NCBI GenBank assembly: GCA_010093485.1
Contig: MU001495.1
Location: 186,001 to 250,000, forward strand
DNA from: Karstenula rhodostoma CBS 690.94
Taxonomy: Eukaryota; Ascomycota; Dothideomycetes; Pleosporales; Didymosphaeriaceae
Reading direction: 5' to 3'
Length of the DNA: 64,000 bases
A program made the position numbers and the translations under genes. A model generated the notes under the pieces. The model was not told where the DNA came from. It did no database searches and was given only the letters and a program-made list of their open reading frames with translations. This document shows, in pieces, positions 21,010-31,103 of this stretch. How positions within the stretch are numbered: the stretch's first letter is position 1; every line of letters begins with the position of its first letter.

Positions 21010-22332
21010 CCTTGCAGTCACGGCGGAAACGTCCCGGAGCGGCAGTTGGGTGTGCAGAGCGTTTTGGCTGCGTCTGACGAGGGGCAGTGAAGGCTGCGAG
21101 ACCGGACGGGTATAGCGGCCGAGGGTGAGTGCAGTGCTAGCAGGCGCTATAGTTCCAAGGCTGTTCCTGCTAGGCGGACGCAGATTTGTCACTCAGGGCT
21201 GCGGGGAATTTTCTGGACGCACGCCGCACCCACATGGGAGTAGCTGCAGCCGTAAGAGGGCCGTCATGGAAAAGGCATTGAATTCGTGTGGCAGCGCACG
21301 TCTTCGCGTGACTGCGCAGAGGCTGCCGTGCCGTGATTTTGGCGTGGGGTGACGTTGTCATAGAAACTTTTGGGGTGTCAAAGTTGCATCGCACGGTGAT
21401 TTCTCTAGATGCACTGCTGGGCCATGTGTGCATGAAAGACAATGTCAGCGCCAGACCTGAATCACAATCCAAACCGCGGCTGATGGCTTCTCCATGGTAG
21501 CAAATATACTGGTAGACAAACAACCGCCCGTACAAGCAGACGGAATTCCTTTGTGCGCCTGCCGCTTCGCCAGGCAGCAGAAACGCGTGCCGCAGTGCCA
21601 GCCCGCCACCACAACAGCTGGGCCAATGGTGATGTGTGCAGACCGGGAGAGCAGATGACGTGCAGCTCGTTGCGCGTAAAATTGAATTTGGCTGGCTGGC
21701 GTGCAGTGTGGTGCGTGGGTGCGTGGGTGCGTGGGTGCTGAGCTGAGGGAGGCGAAACCGTGGCTCATTCTGGCCCTCCCCTCTTATAAAAACTGGATCG
21801 CCGGCTGATGGCTTCGCTCTTCTTCGACACGCCCGCCCGCCGTCTGCCGCACGCTCTACTCCCCACACAGCCACAGCCGCACGCTCAAAATTCACGCCTG
21901 CCAGTGAAGACACTGCGCAAACACTCGCCGCACCAGCAAACCCCGCCCCGCCAGCTGCAGAGTCGCAAGCCCGCGACCTCCTGCCAATCCGCCACCTCGC
22001 ACCTCGCACCTCCAAACCCCCCACTGCCCTCCGTGTCGCCTCGTCAACTGGCATATGTATTCGCGCCAAAGGAACGCTTTCCGACTCGACCCTCCCCCCG
22101 AGCTGCAATCATTTCGCAGCACGCGGAAACCTAGCAGCATCCACCACTGCACCAACGGCTAGGCCACTCCTCGACGTCCACGCGTCAACACACCACCCTG
22201 CACGCACCTAGAGTCTGCATTTACTGCATGTCTCTTTCGGCCTTCAAAAACACTCGTAGTGTTTCCATAGCCGTCCGCTCGCTGCCGCAGAAATAATTTC
22301 AAACTCAACCAACAACCCCACCCACCGCAACC
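21010..22332. promoter_or_regulatory. THI6/TIF5 divergent intergenic region
   Basis: About 1.3 kb separates the two start codons. It contains TATAAAAA at 21785, a short tandem of GCGTGGGT-like units at about 21713-21738 and a pyrimidine- and CCAC-rich stretch before TIF5 (about 21800-22330) typical of strong fungal promoters and long leaders. A minus frame of 312 codons (21170-22108) spans it but has no domain, so I do not call it. Confidence 0.45.
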
Positions 22333-23682
22333 ATGGCCACCATCAACGTCCGCCGCGATGTCACCGACCCCTTCTACCGCTACAAGATGGAGCGTATCCA
22401 GTCCAAGATCGAGGGCAAGGGTAACGGCATCAAGACCGTCATTGTCAACCTGACCAGCGTTGCCAACTCGCTCGACCGCCCCCCTGCCTGTGAGTCTAGC
22501 CCCCCTGCATCTGCAACCAACCCAAGCTAATGTACCGCAGATCTCATCAAGTACTTCGGCTTCGAGCTGGGCGCCCAGACGAACACGAACCCAGCCGACG
22601 ACCGTTGGATCATCAACGGTGCCCACGATGCCAGCAAGCTCCAGGACTACCTGGACGGCTTCATCTCCAAGTTTGTCCTGTGCAAGAAATGCAAAAACCC
22701 CGAGACTGTCATGGAAGTCAAGAACGGGGGCATCACCGAGGACTGCAAGGCCTGCGGTCAGATCTCCCAGGTCGACTTGCGCTTGAAGCTGAGCGGCTTC
22801 ATCCTCAAGAACGAGCCGAAGAAGGGCAAGAAGGACAAGGCCACGAAGAAGGCTGAGCGCCGTGCCCGCAAGGCGGCCGGCAAAGGAGGCGACGATGATG
22901 AGAACGCGTCTCAGAATGGCAGCCCCGGCGACAGTGCATCTGACCGCGGCGACGAAAACGGCGATTATGGCGTCGCAGCCGGGAGCGATGATGAGCTTAC
23001 CCGCCAGATCGAAGACGGCGCTCTGGACATCGACGATGTGCCAGAGGAGAAGGAAGTCCAGTGGGCCACCGACTTCTCCGCCGATGCTGTCAAGTCTCGT
23101 GCTGAGATCCTCCCCGAGGATCTCAAGCGCGCTGCCATCAACCCCGCCGAGTTCGCAGAAGAGCTTGAGGATGGCGAGGGAGGTTCTTCCGTCTACGACG
23201 AGTTTGGCAAATGGATCCTCGACACGGCCGCTGAGAAGGGCAGCGTCGACAAGGTCGACAGCGTGGAAGTCTACGTCAAGGCCAAGGAGCTCGGCATCGA
23301 GAGCAAGCACCGCACGCTCACGGTCCTCGCCCAGACCATCTTCGACAAGAACATCGTCAAGCAGGTCGACGGCCGCGCCGGCATGCTGAAGAAGATGATC
23401 ACCTCGGAGAAGCACGAGAAGGCCTTCCTGGGCGGCACCGAGCGCTTCGTCGGCATCGACCACCCGGAGCTCATCCCCCAGGTCTCCGCTATTCTCATCA
23501 AGTACTACGAGAACGACCTCATCGAGGAGGAGCAGCTCAAGGCTTGGGGCTCCAAGGCCAGTAAGAAGTACGTCGACATCAAGACCAGCAAGCAGGTGCG
23601 CCGCTCGGCGGAGAAGTTCATCGAGTGGCTTGACCAGGCTGAGAGCGACGAGGAGGAAGAGGAGGACGATGACTCCGAGTAG
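22333..23682 (+). CDS. TIF5: Translation initiation factor eIF5
   Basis: Exons 22333-22489 and 22541-23682 give 432 residues. The N-terminal domain ([20 protein letters not shown]) supplies the GTPase-activating arginine near residue 15 that acts on eIF2-GTP in the 43S complex. A zinc ribbon is formed by C100, C103, C121 and C124. A linker rich in Lys and then Asp/Glu (about 140-250) leads to the W2/HEAT domain (about 270-415), ending in the acidic-aromatic [19 protein letters not shown] that binds eIF2-beta and eIF1. Codon third positions are strongly C-rich, as in highly expressed fungal genes, and the 51-nt intron falls early in the gene. Nothing is missing. Confidence 0.96.
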
Positions 23683-24331
23683 TGGATTCATCGTGGCTCA
23701 TCCGCCTGCCGTCGACTGTGACGGCGGCGTGGCCTGCCTGATGGCCGGGACCCTTTGACCTTGTCTGTTTGCTGCTTTGCTTGTCTGCACATTGGGTATC
23801 AACTTGATGGCGCGTGGTATCTCAACTCCTCGTACATGGTGTGTTGCCGAAGGCCCGAGGTGGATTAGTTAGTTGCTCTTCCTACACCTATAGAAAAGTG
23901 TTGCGTTTGCATAATACCGCCATCATTGAGCTCTGTGTGATGTACTACTTCTTCTTTGGACATGTGCCTCTGCCTAATATCACGCTGACATTGGACGGAT
24001 GCTAGGCCATGCATGCTCTGTGTTTGTGTGTGTGTACTACACGAAGACTGCACTGGACGAGCCACCACGAACAGAAGAAAACAAATTACGAAATGGTATT
24101 CTTGATACAACGCCGAAGCGCCGTCCAGCCCTCCCAGCCATCCAGCCAGCCAGCTATGCTCCTATGCTACATGTTCGAGATCACTAGCCTGTTGCTAGAC
24201 GTAGGTAGTCGTACAGATGGAATTCGGACCCCTGATCCTCCAGAAACAAAACATGACCAACCACGCCATGCCATGTCATTCCGCATCTTCCCCTCTTTCC
24301 GCACAATACTCTCCAACCCCCAACCCCAACT
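23683..24331. other. Convergent 3' spacer between TIF5 and PFS2
   Basis: About 650 bases containing the 3' UTRs of both genes. A TG-rich tract (about 24020-24035) and several short ORFs are present. No gene is supported. Confidence 0.45.
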
Positions 24332-26469
24332 CTACCTCGCCTTCCGATAATTCCCCCTCCGCATCTCAGCTTTCAAGCTATCCTGCTGACTCGGCAGCGG
24401 CGCGCGCCTCCGCTCAAACGCCGCTGCGGCCGCCGCAGCCGCAGCCGCAGCCCCGCCACCCGCACCCGCACCCGCATTCGGCGGCGTGGTGCCCTGTCCT
24501 GGATGCTGAGGCGGAGGCAGTGGCATGCCCGGCAGGCCGCCGGGGGGAAACGCGAAGTTAGGTGGAGGAGGGGGCGGGGCGTTGGGCATGCCTGGCGGTG
24601 GGAAGGGGAAGGGGGGTGGAGCGTGGCCGTTGATGCCAGGGGGCGGGATAGCGGCCATGCCTGGGGGCGGAAAGGGGAAGGGGGGTTGGCCTGCTGCGGT
24701 GTTTGCGCCAGGTATAGGCGGCGGCGGGAGGGCGCCCGAGGCGATGAGTTGGGCGAGACGGGCGGGGTCCATGGCGGGGGGGAAGCCGAGGGGGAAGCCC
24801 TGGCCTGGCGGGGGAGGAGGCGGGATGTGCATGCCTGCTGGGGGCGGAGGGAGGCCGCCGATGCCTGGGAGGAGGCTGCTCGTGCCGTCGGGGGAGGTGT
24901 TGAGGCCGGGGAGCGTGAGGCCTGGCGGGAGGAGCGCGGCGCCCGGGTTCTTGGGGGGTAGTTTCTGGTCGACGAGGCCTTCGGCTTCGTCCTCGGCTTC
25001 TTGTTCTTCTTCGTCGCGCATCTGCCGGCGCCCGTCGCGCCGGTCGTACGTCCCCTGGGCTTCGGCGGCCGCGGTGCCAATGTGGTATCTGTCTGCGGTC
25101 CAGGAGGAGTCGCCGGGGCGTGGGCGCGCCCAGAAGCGCGTGACGCGGTCGTTGGAGCCCGAGGCTAGGATGTGGCCGAGCGGGTGCCAGTCGAGGGTCC
25201 AGACGGTGAAGTCGTGGGCGTACTGGACCTTGTGGGCAGGGTGGATGGTTTGCGCGGGAGCGTTCTGCGCGTCTGCCGTATCGTAGGGGGAGGTGGTGGG
25301 TGCGACGCCGGCGGGCGCGTTCTGCTCGTCGAGCAGCCAGTGGAGGATGCTGCCGTCGACGCCACCCGTTGAGAGCAGGTTCTTGTGCATCGGGTGCCAG
25401 GACATGGTGGTGACGTCCTTTTCGTGGCCGCGCAGCAGCAGCACGTCGCGCATCATGCGCAGGTCAAAGATGCGCGCGGTGTGGTCACGGGCGCACGTCG
25501 CCATCATGTTTCCGAGAACAGGCTCGAACAAAGTCTTTGCTATTGGGTTTTTATGTCCATGTAGGGTCGACAGACAGCGGCCTGTCCGCGGGTCCCAGAG
25601 CTTGACCGTGTGGTCCTTTGACCCCGAGCAGAGCAGCCCCTTTGTCGGGTGCCAGTCGACTGTCCTCACCTCCCATCCGTGTCCGTTAAGCGTCGATTCC
25701 TCTGCGCTCGAGGCAAAGTCCCAGATCTTCAGTGTCGTGTCGTCGGCTGCCGTCACGAACTTTGAGTCTGTCGGCGCGATGGCCAGCCCTCGAATTGCTT
25801 CCGTGTGCGCCTGAATCTCCTTGACGTTGTTGAAGTTGGTCTGCCAGTACTTGATGATGCCCGTCTGGTCTGCCGAGAGAAGCCAGTCGTCGGTGTGCGT
25901 GTAGGCGACGCCCCGGATGGCCGACTCGTGCGCCTGCATAATGGTTTCGAAGTTGAAGCCCATGCCGTTCCACAGCGTGAACTCGCCGCTCGTTGATCCC
26001 GTGAGCAATCTTCGCCCCTCGGGCGTCCATTTCACCACGTTGATTGGATGTTTGACCTTGTTCAGCGACGAATGCAAGGCTTTGGCGGGGATGGATTCGG
26101 CGGCGTTTGTGATCCGGGCTGCGGGAGGGGCCATGTCCACAATGTAGCTGGCGCTGGGGCGTTCGACCTCAGGGGCGGAGCTGTTCTTGTAGCGCGGGCG
26201 CCGGTTGCGCATCCATTGTACGGTCGTCGAGCCATAGTCGGTCACGGCTCCTGGAGGAAGAGGCCAGTTAGCATGTGCTTTGGTGGCGCGACGGGCGTGC
26301 TGTGCTTAGTGGATAGAAGAAGATAGACTGTGAAGACATGTACTGGCATTTTGGCGCATGGTTGCTGCATCTTCATACTATACAGGACGCTTGTTTGAGA
26401 CACTCGAGGGAAGAACATACTCTTAGGCCGCGGGCGCGGCGGACCGTCGTACGGATGGTAGTCAGCCAT
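24332..26469 (-). CDS. PFS2: Polyadenylation factor subunit Pfs2 (WDR33-like WD40 protein)
   Basis: Exons 26469-26421 and 26250-24332, with a 170-nt intron after 16 codons, give 655 residues. [16 protein letters not shown] joins to [20 protein letters not shown], the family's diagnostic N-terminus. Seven WD40 repeats follow (about 90-420), with blades such as [27 protein letters not shown] and [17 protein letters not shown]. The rest is an unusual tail: repeated [12 protein letters not shown] blocks and about 12 consecutive alanines (near 24420-24465), then a short basic end. Pfs2 bridges cleavage and polyadenylation factor subunits in pre-mRNA 3' end formation, and its WDR33 counterpart reads AAUAAA. 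The proline tail resembles filamentous-fungal and metazoan forms more than the short yeast protein. Confidence 0.93.
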
Positions 26470-26996
26470 GGCTGCAAATATCAACCAGCGCGATCGGTGG
26501 CCCTGGCATGGGCTGTGGGCGTGAGGAAGGACACGCTCGTTTGAAGTTTGTCCTGTTCGCGCGCGCGGGCTTTGTCGCCATGTCGCGGAGCTCGAAGCTG
26601 GCGTCTGCCGCCAAGCCGAACAACCATGACCACCAGCCACGCGCCACAATTCACCCGCACCAGGGCCGACACCACCGACGGCTGGACCGCTGACGTCGTT
26701 GGGGCCTGCATGTACTCGCTCCTCCAGTAGTCCCGCATCGCCTGCCTCAACATTTCCGTTCTCGGCCTGTCTCACGCCGCTGAGATATCTAGAACATGCA
26801 CCTGCGCAATGCCCTCGCCCTCGCCCTCGCCAGTCGGCCAAGCCTCTGCTTCCGTCCATTCCACCCGCCAGCTCGGGCTCCCCGTTGCCGCAACTGATCG
26901 AACACCGATCAAACACCCCACGCCTGTCTCGCATAACTACGCCCGAATTTCCACACCGAGCGCAATTGCGGCCCACGCAGCTGCCTCGGACATGCA
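26470..26996. promoter_or_regulatory. PFS2/DGAT1-like divergent promoter
   Basis: About 530 bases between the divergent ATGs. A plus frame (26699-27280) overlaps the acyltransferase start in another phase and is treated as a shadow. No TATA box is clear. Confidence 0.4.
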
Positions 26997-28647
26997 ATGG
27001 CAACCATCGTGAATACTGCCATCTCGACCGCCCTCGAGCGGCCCGACACCCCTCACCCCGCCATCCCATCGCTATCGTACAACGGAAAGACCACCGAGCC
27101 ACAGGTCAACAGCTCGCCTCGCAACATGTCAAAGACGAAGTACCGTCATGTCTTCGCAACGCATTCGCAGAGCCGGCAATCATGCCTCACGCCTGGCGCC
27201 CCCCAGTCGCCCAGCTTCGTCGGCTTCCGCAACCTGATGATCCTCGTGCTCGTGTTTTCCAATCTTCGACTCATGATTGAGAACTACCGCAAAGTACGTC
27301 GAGTAGTGGACGCTTTGGCTCGAGTTACACCTGACATGTGCAGTACGGCGTCCTCATCTGCCTCTCGTGCCACGACTACAGTCGCCAAGACGTCATATAC
27401 GGCCTCGCTCTCTACTTTTCCATACCGTGTCAACTATTCTTAGCCTACATTATCGAGCTCGTAGCTGCACAGCAAGCAAAGAGCGCTCTGGCACGCATGA
27501 AAAAAGCAGGCGAGGAGCATAATACACCAGAGAACCAAGCGGCTGCTCGGCGCAGCTTCAAGAAGATATGGAAGATTGTCGCCTTCTCCCACGGCGTGCA
27601 CGCTACACTGAATCTTTGGATCTCCTCCTACATCGTTTACTATCACATTCACCACCCGGGCATAGGCACACTCTGCGAACTGCACGTTGTGGTGGTCTGG
27701 CTCAAGGCTTGCTCATACGCCTTTACCAACCGTGACCTGCGGCATGCTCTTTTGCACCCAGATCAGTCGGAGCCGCTGCCCGAAATCTACGCCAGCTGCC
27801 CCTACCCGAGGAACATCAGTTTCTCCAACCTCTGCTACTTCTGGTGGGCCCCGACACTCGTATATCAGCCCGCATATCCCCGCACTGACCGCATCCGTTG
27901 GGGTTATGTTGCAATGCGTGCACTTGAAGTCTTTGTCCTCAGCATCGCCATCTGGATTGCTTCGGCCCAGTATGCCGCTCCCTTGCTGCAGAACTCGCTT
28001 GAGAAGATGGCCAGTCTCGACCTTGTTTCCATTGTCGAACGCGTGATGAAGCTCTCAACCGTGTCTCTCTTTTGCTGGCTCTGCGGGTTCTTCGCTCTAT
28101 TCCAGAGCTCTCTTAACGGGCTCGCGGAGATTATGCGTTTTGCCGACCGCGAATTCTACGAGCCATGGTGGAATGTTAGCAGCGTGAGAGAATATTGGAC
28201 TACGTGGAACAAGCCCGTGACCAACTTCATGCGCCGGCACATCTACAGTCCGCTTGTCGGTCGAGGGATGCCGCCAGCGCTTGCGCAGATTGTGGTCTTC
28301 TTCATCTCTGCCGTCTTGCATGAGCTGCTGGTCGGCGCTCCTACCCACAACATGCTCGGTAAGTCGTCTTCTTACACTAAGAAGTTCACATCTGACGTTG
28401 AGTGCTACCAGGCGTTGCTTTCATGGGAATGATGTTCCAAATCCCTCTCATCGTCTTCACCGACATGCTCAAGAAAGTCAAGGGCATTCGCAGCGAAGTC
28501 GCAGGGAACATGATCTTCTGGATCAGCTTCTGTCTGGTGGGGCAGCCGCTGGGCGCATTACTGTACTTTTTTGCATGGCATGCAAAATATGGTAGTGTTT
28601 CCAAGCAGTTCCCCCAGAGCGCTGCATTGCATCTCGTCGGCCGCTAA
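26997..28647 (+). CDS. DGAT1-type diacylglycerol acyltransferase (MBOAT family)
   Basis: Exons 26997-27293, 27344-28358 and 28412-28647 give 515 residues. The polytopic membrane pattern and the order of motifs match DGAT1: NLRLMIENYRKYG near the first membrane span, the signature FYEPWWN (370-376), SVREYWTTWNKPVTNFMRRH, the catalytic histidine H425 in SAVLHELLVG, and MGMMFQIPLIVFTD with NMIFWISFCLVGQPLGALLY near the end. It should esterify diacylglycerol with acyl-CoA in the ER to make storage triacylglycerol; sterol acylation is less likely from the motif set. The FYxDWWN aspartate is proline (P373) here. The first 80 residues are a disordered Ser/Pro-rich cytosolic tail, usual for DGAT1. 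Start chosen at the ATG beginning MATIVNTAIST. Confidence 0.87.
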
Positions 28648-29502
28648 CTTTAGTTCCTGTGTATAGGTCTTGTAGATATGCCGTTTGACTGGCTGGGGAA
28701 ACCGGCGTGCATGTTTAGGCCCCGTGTCGCCGGACTGTTTATACGTGGGGCATTCGACATTGTTGGAGAGGGTTTGGTAGAATTCCCGAGCTGGTGGCCA
28801 TCGCTATACCAATAGATAGATGATCCATGGCAGATTCCTGCATGTGCCGAATTATTCCCATAAGCCATGCCATGCCTTGTATTTCACCATGGGTACGGTA
28901 TGTCTATCTTGTCCAACGTCCCTGCAGCCCTAGAAAACCGGAGCAGTGGGACGTCTCCATAACTATCTTTTGAATGCGACCATCTCACGGGGTGGGATTG
29001 GACTGACATGGTGGTATCCGATGGTCGACGTCTCGAGCCAGCCCTACCAGTTCCCCGAATCAGCAGCGCGCGCATCAGCGTCCAAGACGATGGGTGGAGG
29101 CCAAAAAGCAAACCTAGTCGAGCTGCAAGTTCTGTTGGAGCTTGGGTCGCTGATCTCCACGGCGGGCCCGGGGCTTGCGCTCAAACGGTAAGGCGACGCG
29201 GCGGTACCACCTCGAGCTGCATGGTCGCAAAATCTTGTCTTGGCGGCATGCAGAGCTTCCCTCCATTTAAGCTGGCGGGCTGCCCGTTGGCCGGGGGTGC
29301 CAACCGCTTCTTTGCGACTGACTGCTGCTGTGCAGATCCCGTGAGCGACTTCTGGAGTTTTGCGCTCGCGTTTAAAGACTGAAAGCTCCAACCTGAACCT
29401 ATCTATCCTCGACCGAGGGTCCCCGCACCGAGGTTTTGAAAGAGTCGGAGCCGTCGTCTTCTGGACGTGATTGTGCGAACAAGGCGCCTGGAAAGAGACG
29501 CA
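28648..29502. other. Intergenic; 3' end of DGAT1-like gene and promoter of the transporter
   Basis: About 850 bases. A minus frame (29044-29652) overlaps the transporter start and has no domain. No other gene is seen. Confidence 0.4.
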
Positions 29503-30779
29503 ATGGCGCAACCGAGCTACCAAGAGGCCTTCGGAAAGGACAGCGACAACATCGGCATGGCCGACACCGACACCGTCGTGCACCAGCCGAAAGGCGCAGA
29601 CGCCGCGAGCCCTGGAAATGGGACCGGCGTGCCGACGCTGGTGGCTTCGCACGAGGCAAATCCCGTGCTGGAGCGGGATGCGCAGACCAGAGGCACTTGG
29701 ACTGCGTACGTGAAGACGAAGCAGTTCTGGATTGCCATGGTGCTGGGGCAGAGTGGGTTTTCCCCCTCTCCAAACTAGCGGGTGTGTATGCTAATATCTC
29801 TACAGCCCTGGCGATTTGCATCACCTCGACGAACACACTTTCGCAATTGCTGAGTAATGAGGGGACCAGCATCCCTGCGTTCCAGTCCTTGTTCAACTAC
29901 GTGCTCTTGAACATCGTGTACACGGGGTACACCATCTACAAGCTCGGCCTCAAAGGCTGGGGCAAGATGGTGCTAAAAGACGGATGGCGCTTCTTCATCC
30001 TCGCCTTCATCGACGTCCTAGGCAACTACTTCATCGTACTCGCCTACCGCTACACCACCATCCTCTCGGCCCAACTCATCAACTTCTGGGCCATCGTCGT
30101 CGTCGTTCTCCTCTCCTTCCTCTTCCTCAAAGTGCGGTACCGCTGGACGCAAATCGCCGGCATCTTCCTCTGCATCGGCGGCGTCGGCGTCCTCTTCGGC
30201 TCCGACCACATCACCGGCTTCAACCAATACGACGCGCTGGACGCAGTCAAGGGCGACCTCTTTGCCCTCCTCGGCGCCTCTCTCTACGGCGTCTCAAACA
30301 CCCTCGAGGAATTCCTCGTCTCGGAACAGCCCCTGTACGTCGTCATCGGCCAGCTCGGCTTCTGGGGCATGTTCATCAACGGCACTGTGGCTGGTATCTT
30401 CGACCGCACTTCCTTCCGCGGCGCCACGTGGAATGCCGACGTTGGCGGCTACCTCACGGGCTACACGCTCATCCTCGCCCTCTTCTACTCCCTCGCGCCT
30501 ATCCTGTTTCGGATGACCAGCGCGGCGTTCTTCAACATCTCCCTCCTGACGGGTAATTTCTGGGGTGTGGCCATCGGCGTCAAGGTTTTCCACTACCATA
30601 TCCACTGGATGTATCCCATTGCTTTCGTGCTTATTCTGGTAGGCCAGATTATTTATTTCCTCCGCCAGGGGAGTTTGGCGGAGCAGAAGAAGCCGTGGTT
30701 GGGTGAGGGGCAGGATAGGGGCGTTAGTGGGATTGGGACGGCGAGGAGGAGGGTGGAGAATCCGGGGGCTGTTGTGTAG
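29503..30779 (+). CDS. SLC35F1/F2-type multi-pass transporter (drug/metabolite transporter superfamily)
   Basis: Exons 29503-29752 and 29806-30779 give 407 residues. After a hydrophilic N-terminus of about 70 residues the protein has about ten hydrophobic segments in the DMT/EamA arrangement. Recognisable SLC35F blocks include LAICITSTNTLSQLL, QSLFNYVLLNIVYT, DVLGNYFIVLAYRYT, SLYGVSNTLEEFLV and LAPILFRMTSAAFFNISLLT. The family was once called DUF914. Its human members have been linked to uptake of queuine and some drugs, but fungal substrates are unknown. The start MAQPSYQEAF is the first ATG in frame with the splice. Location (Golgi, vacuole or plasma membrane) cannot be read from sequence. 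Third-codon C bias is strong between 29980 and 30500. Confidence 0.87.
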
Positions 30780-31103
30780 GTTTGGGGGTGGGGTGGGCAA
30801 TGGAGAGTGCGATGCTTGTAGTAGGCTCCTCCTGTATGTGAATGTTGACGGTGGGTTGGCGGGGCTTGGTTTGGGTTGGGATACAGATGGGAGAGTGAGT
30901 TGCTAACAGGTTTGTAACCATAGCCAGCCTGGACACTATGTCAAGACCTTGGGACAGGGGATCAGGTGCGCGCTAATTTATAGTGTTTTAACTACGTATC
31001 TGGTCATTTTGTACGCGATGTGAGAAAACATGTCGACTTGCTGTACTTGCAAGAGACAAATGATTTTAGGTGTCTATTTAACCTTGCGCAGACTGTCTTC
31101 CAC
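30780..31103. other. Convergent 3' spacer
   Basis: About 320 bases between the transporter stop and the most distal stop of the Trm732 homologue. T-rich and G-rich patches, nothing genic. Confidence 0.4.

Noticed and set aside
20809..21352. TPP riboswitch in the THI6 intron or leader
   Set aside because: A CTGAG occurs on the minus strand near 21196, but the other conserved helices and the CCTGATC-type element were not found nearby.
21170..22108. 312-codon minus frame in the THI6/TIF5 intergenic region
   Set aside because: No domain, starts without context and lies in GC-rich promoter sequence; its open length is explained by base composition.
22159..23691. 510-codon open frame antisense to TIF5
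   Set aside because: It covers eIF5 exon 2 exactly and is a mirror of its strong third-position C bias. Its Leu/Val/Asp-rich product has no domain.
30018..30800. Acidic minus frames opposite the SLC35F-like gene
   Set aside because: Shadows of the transporter exon; no independent support.
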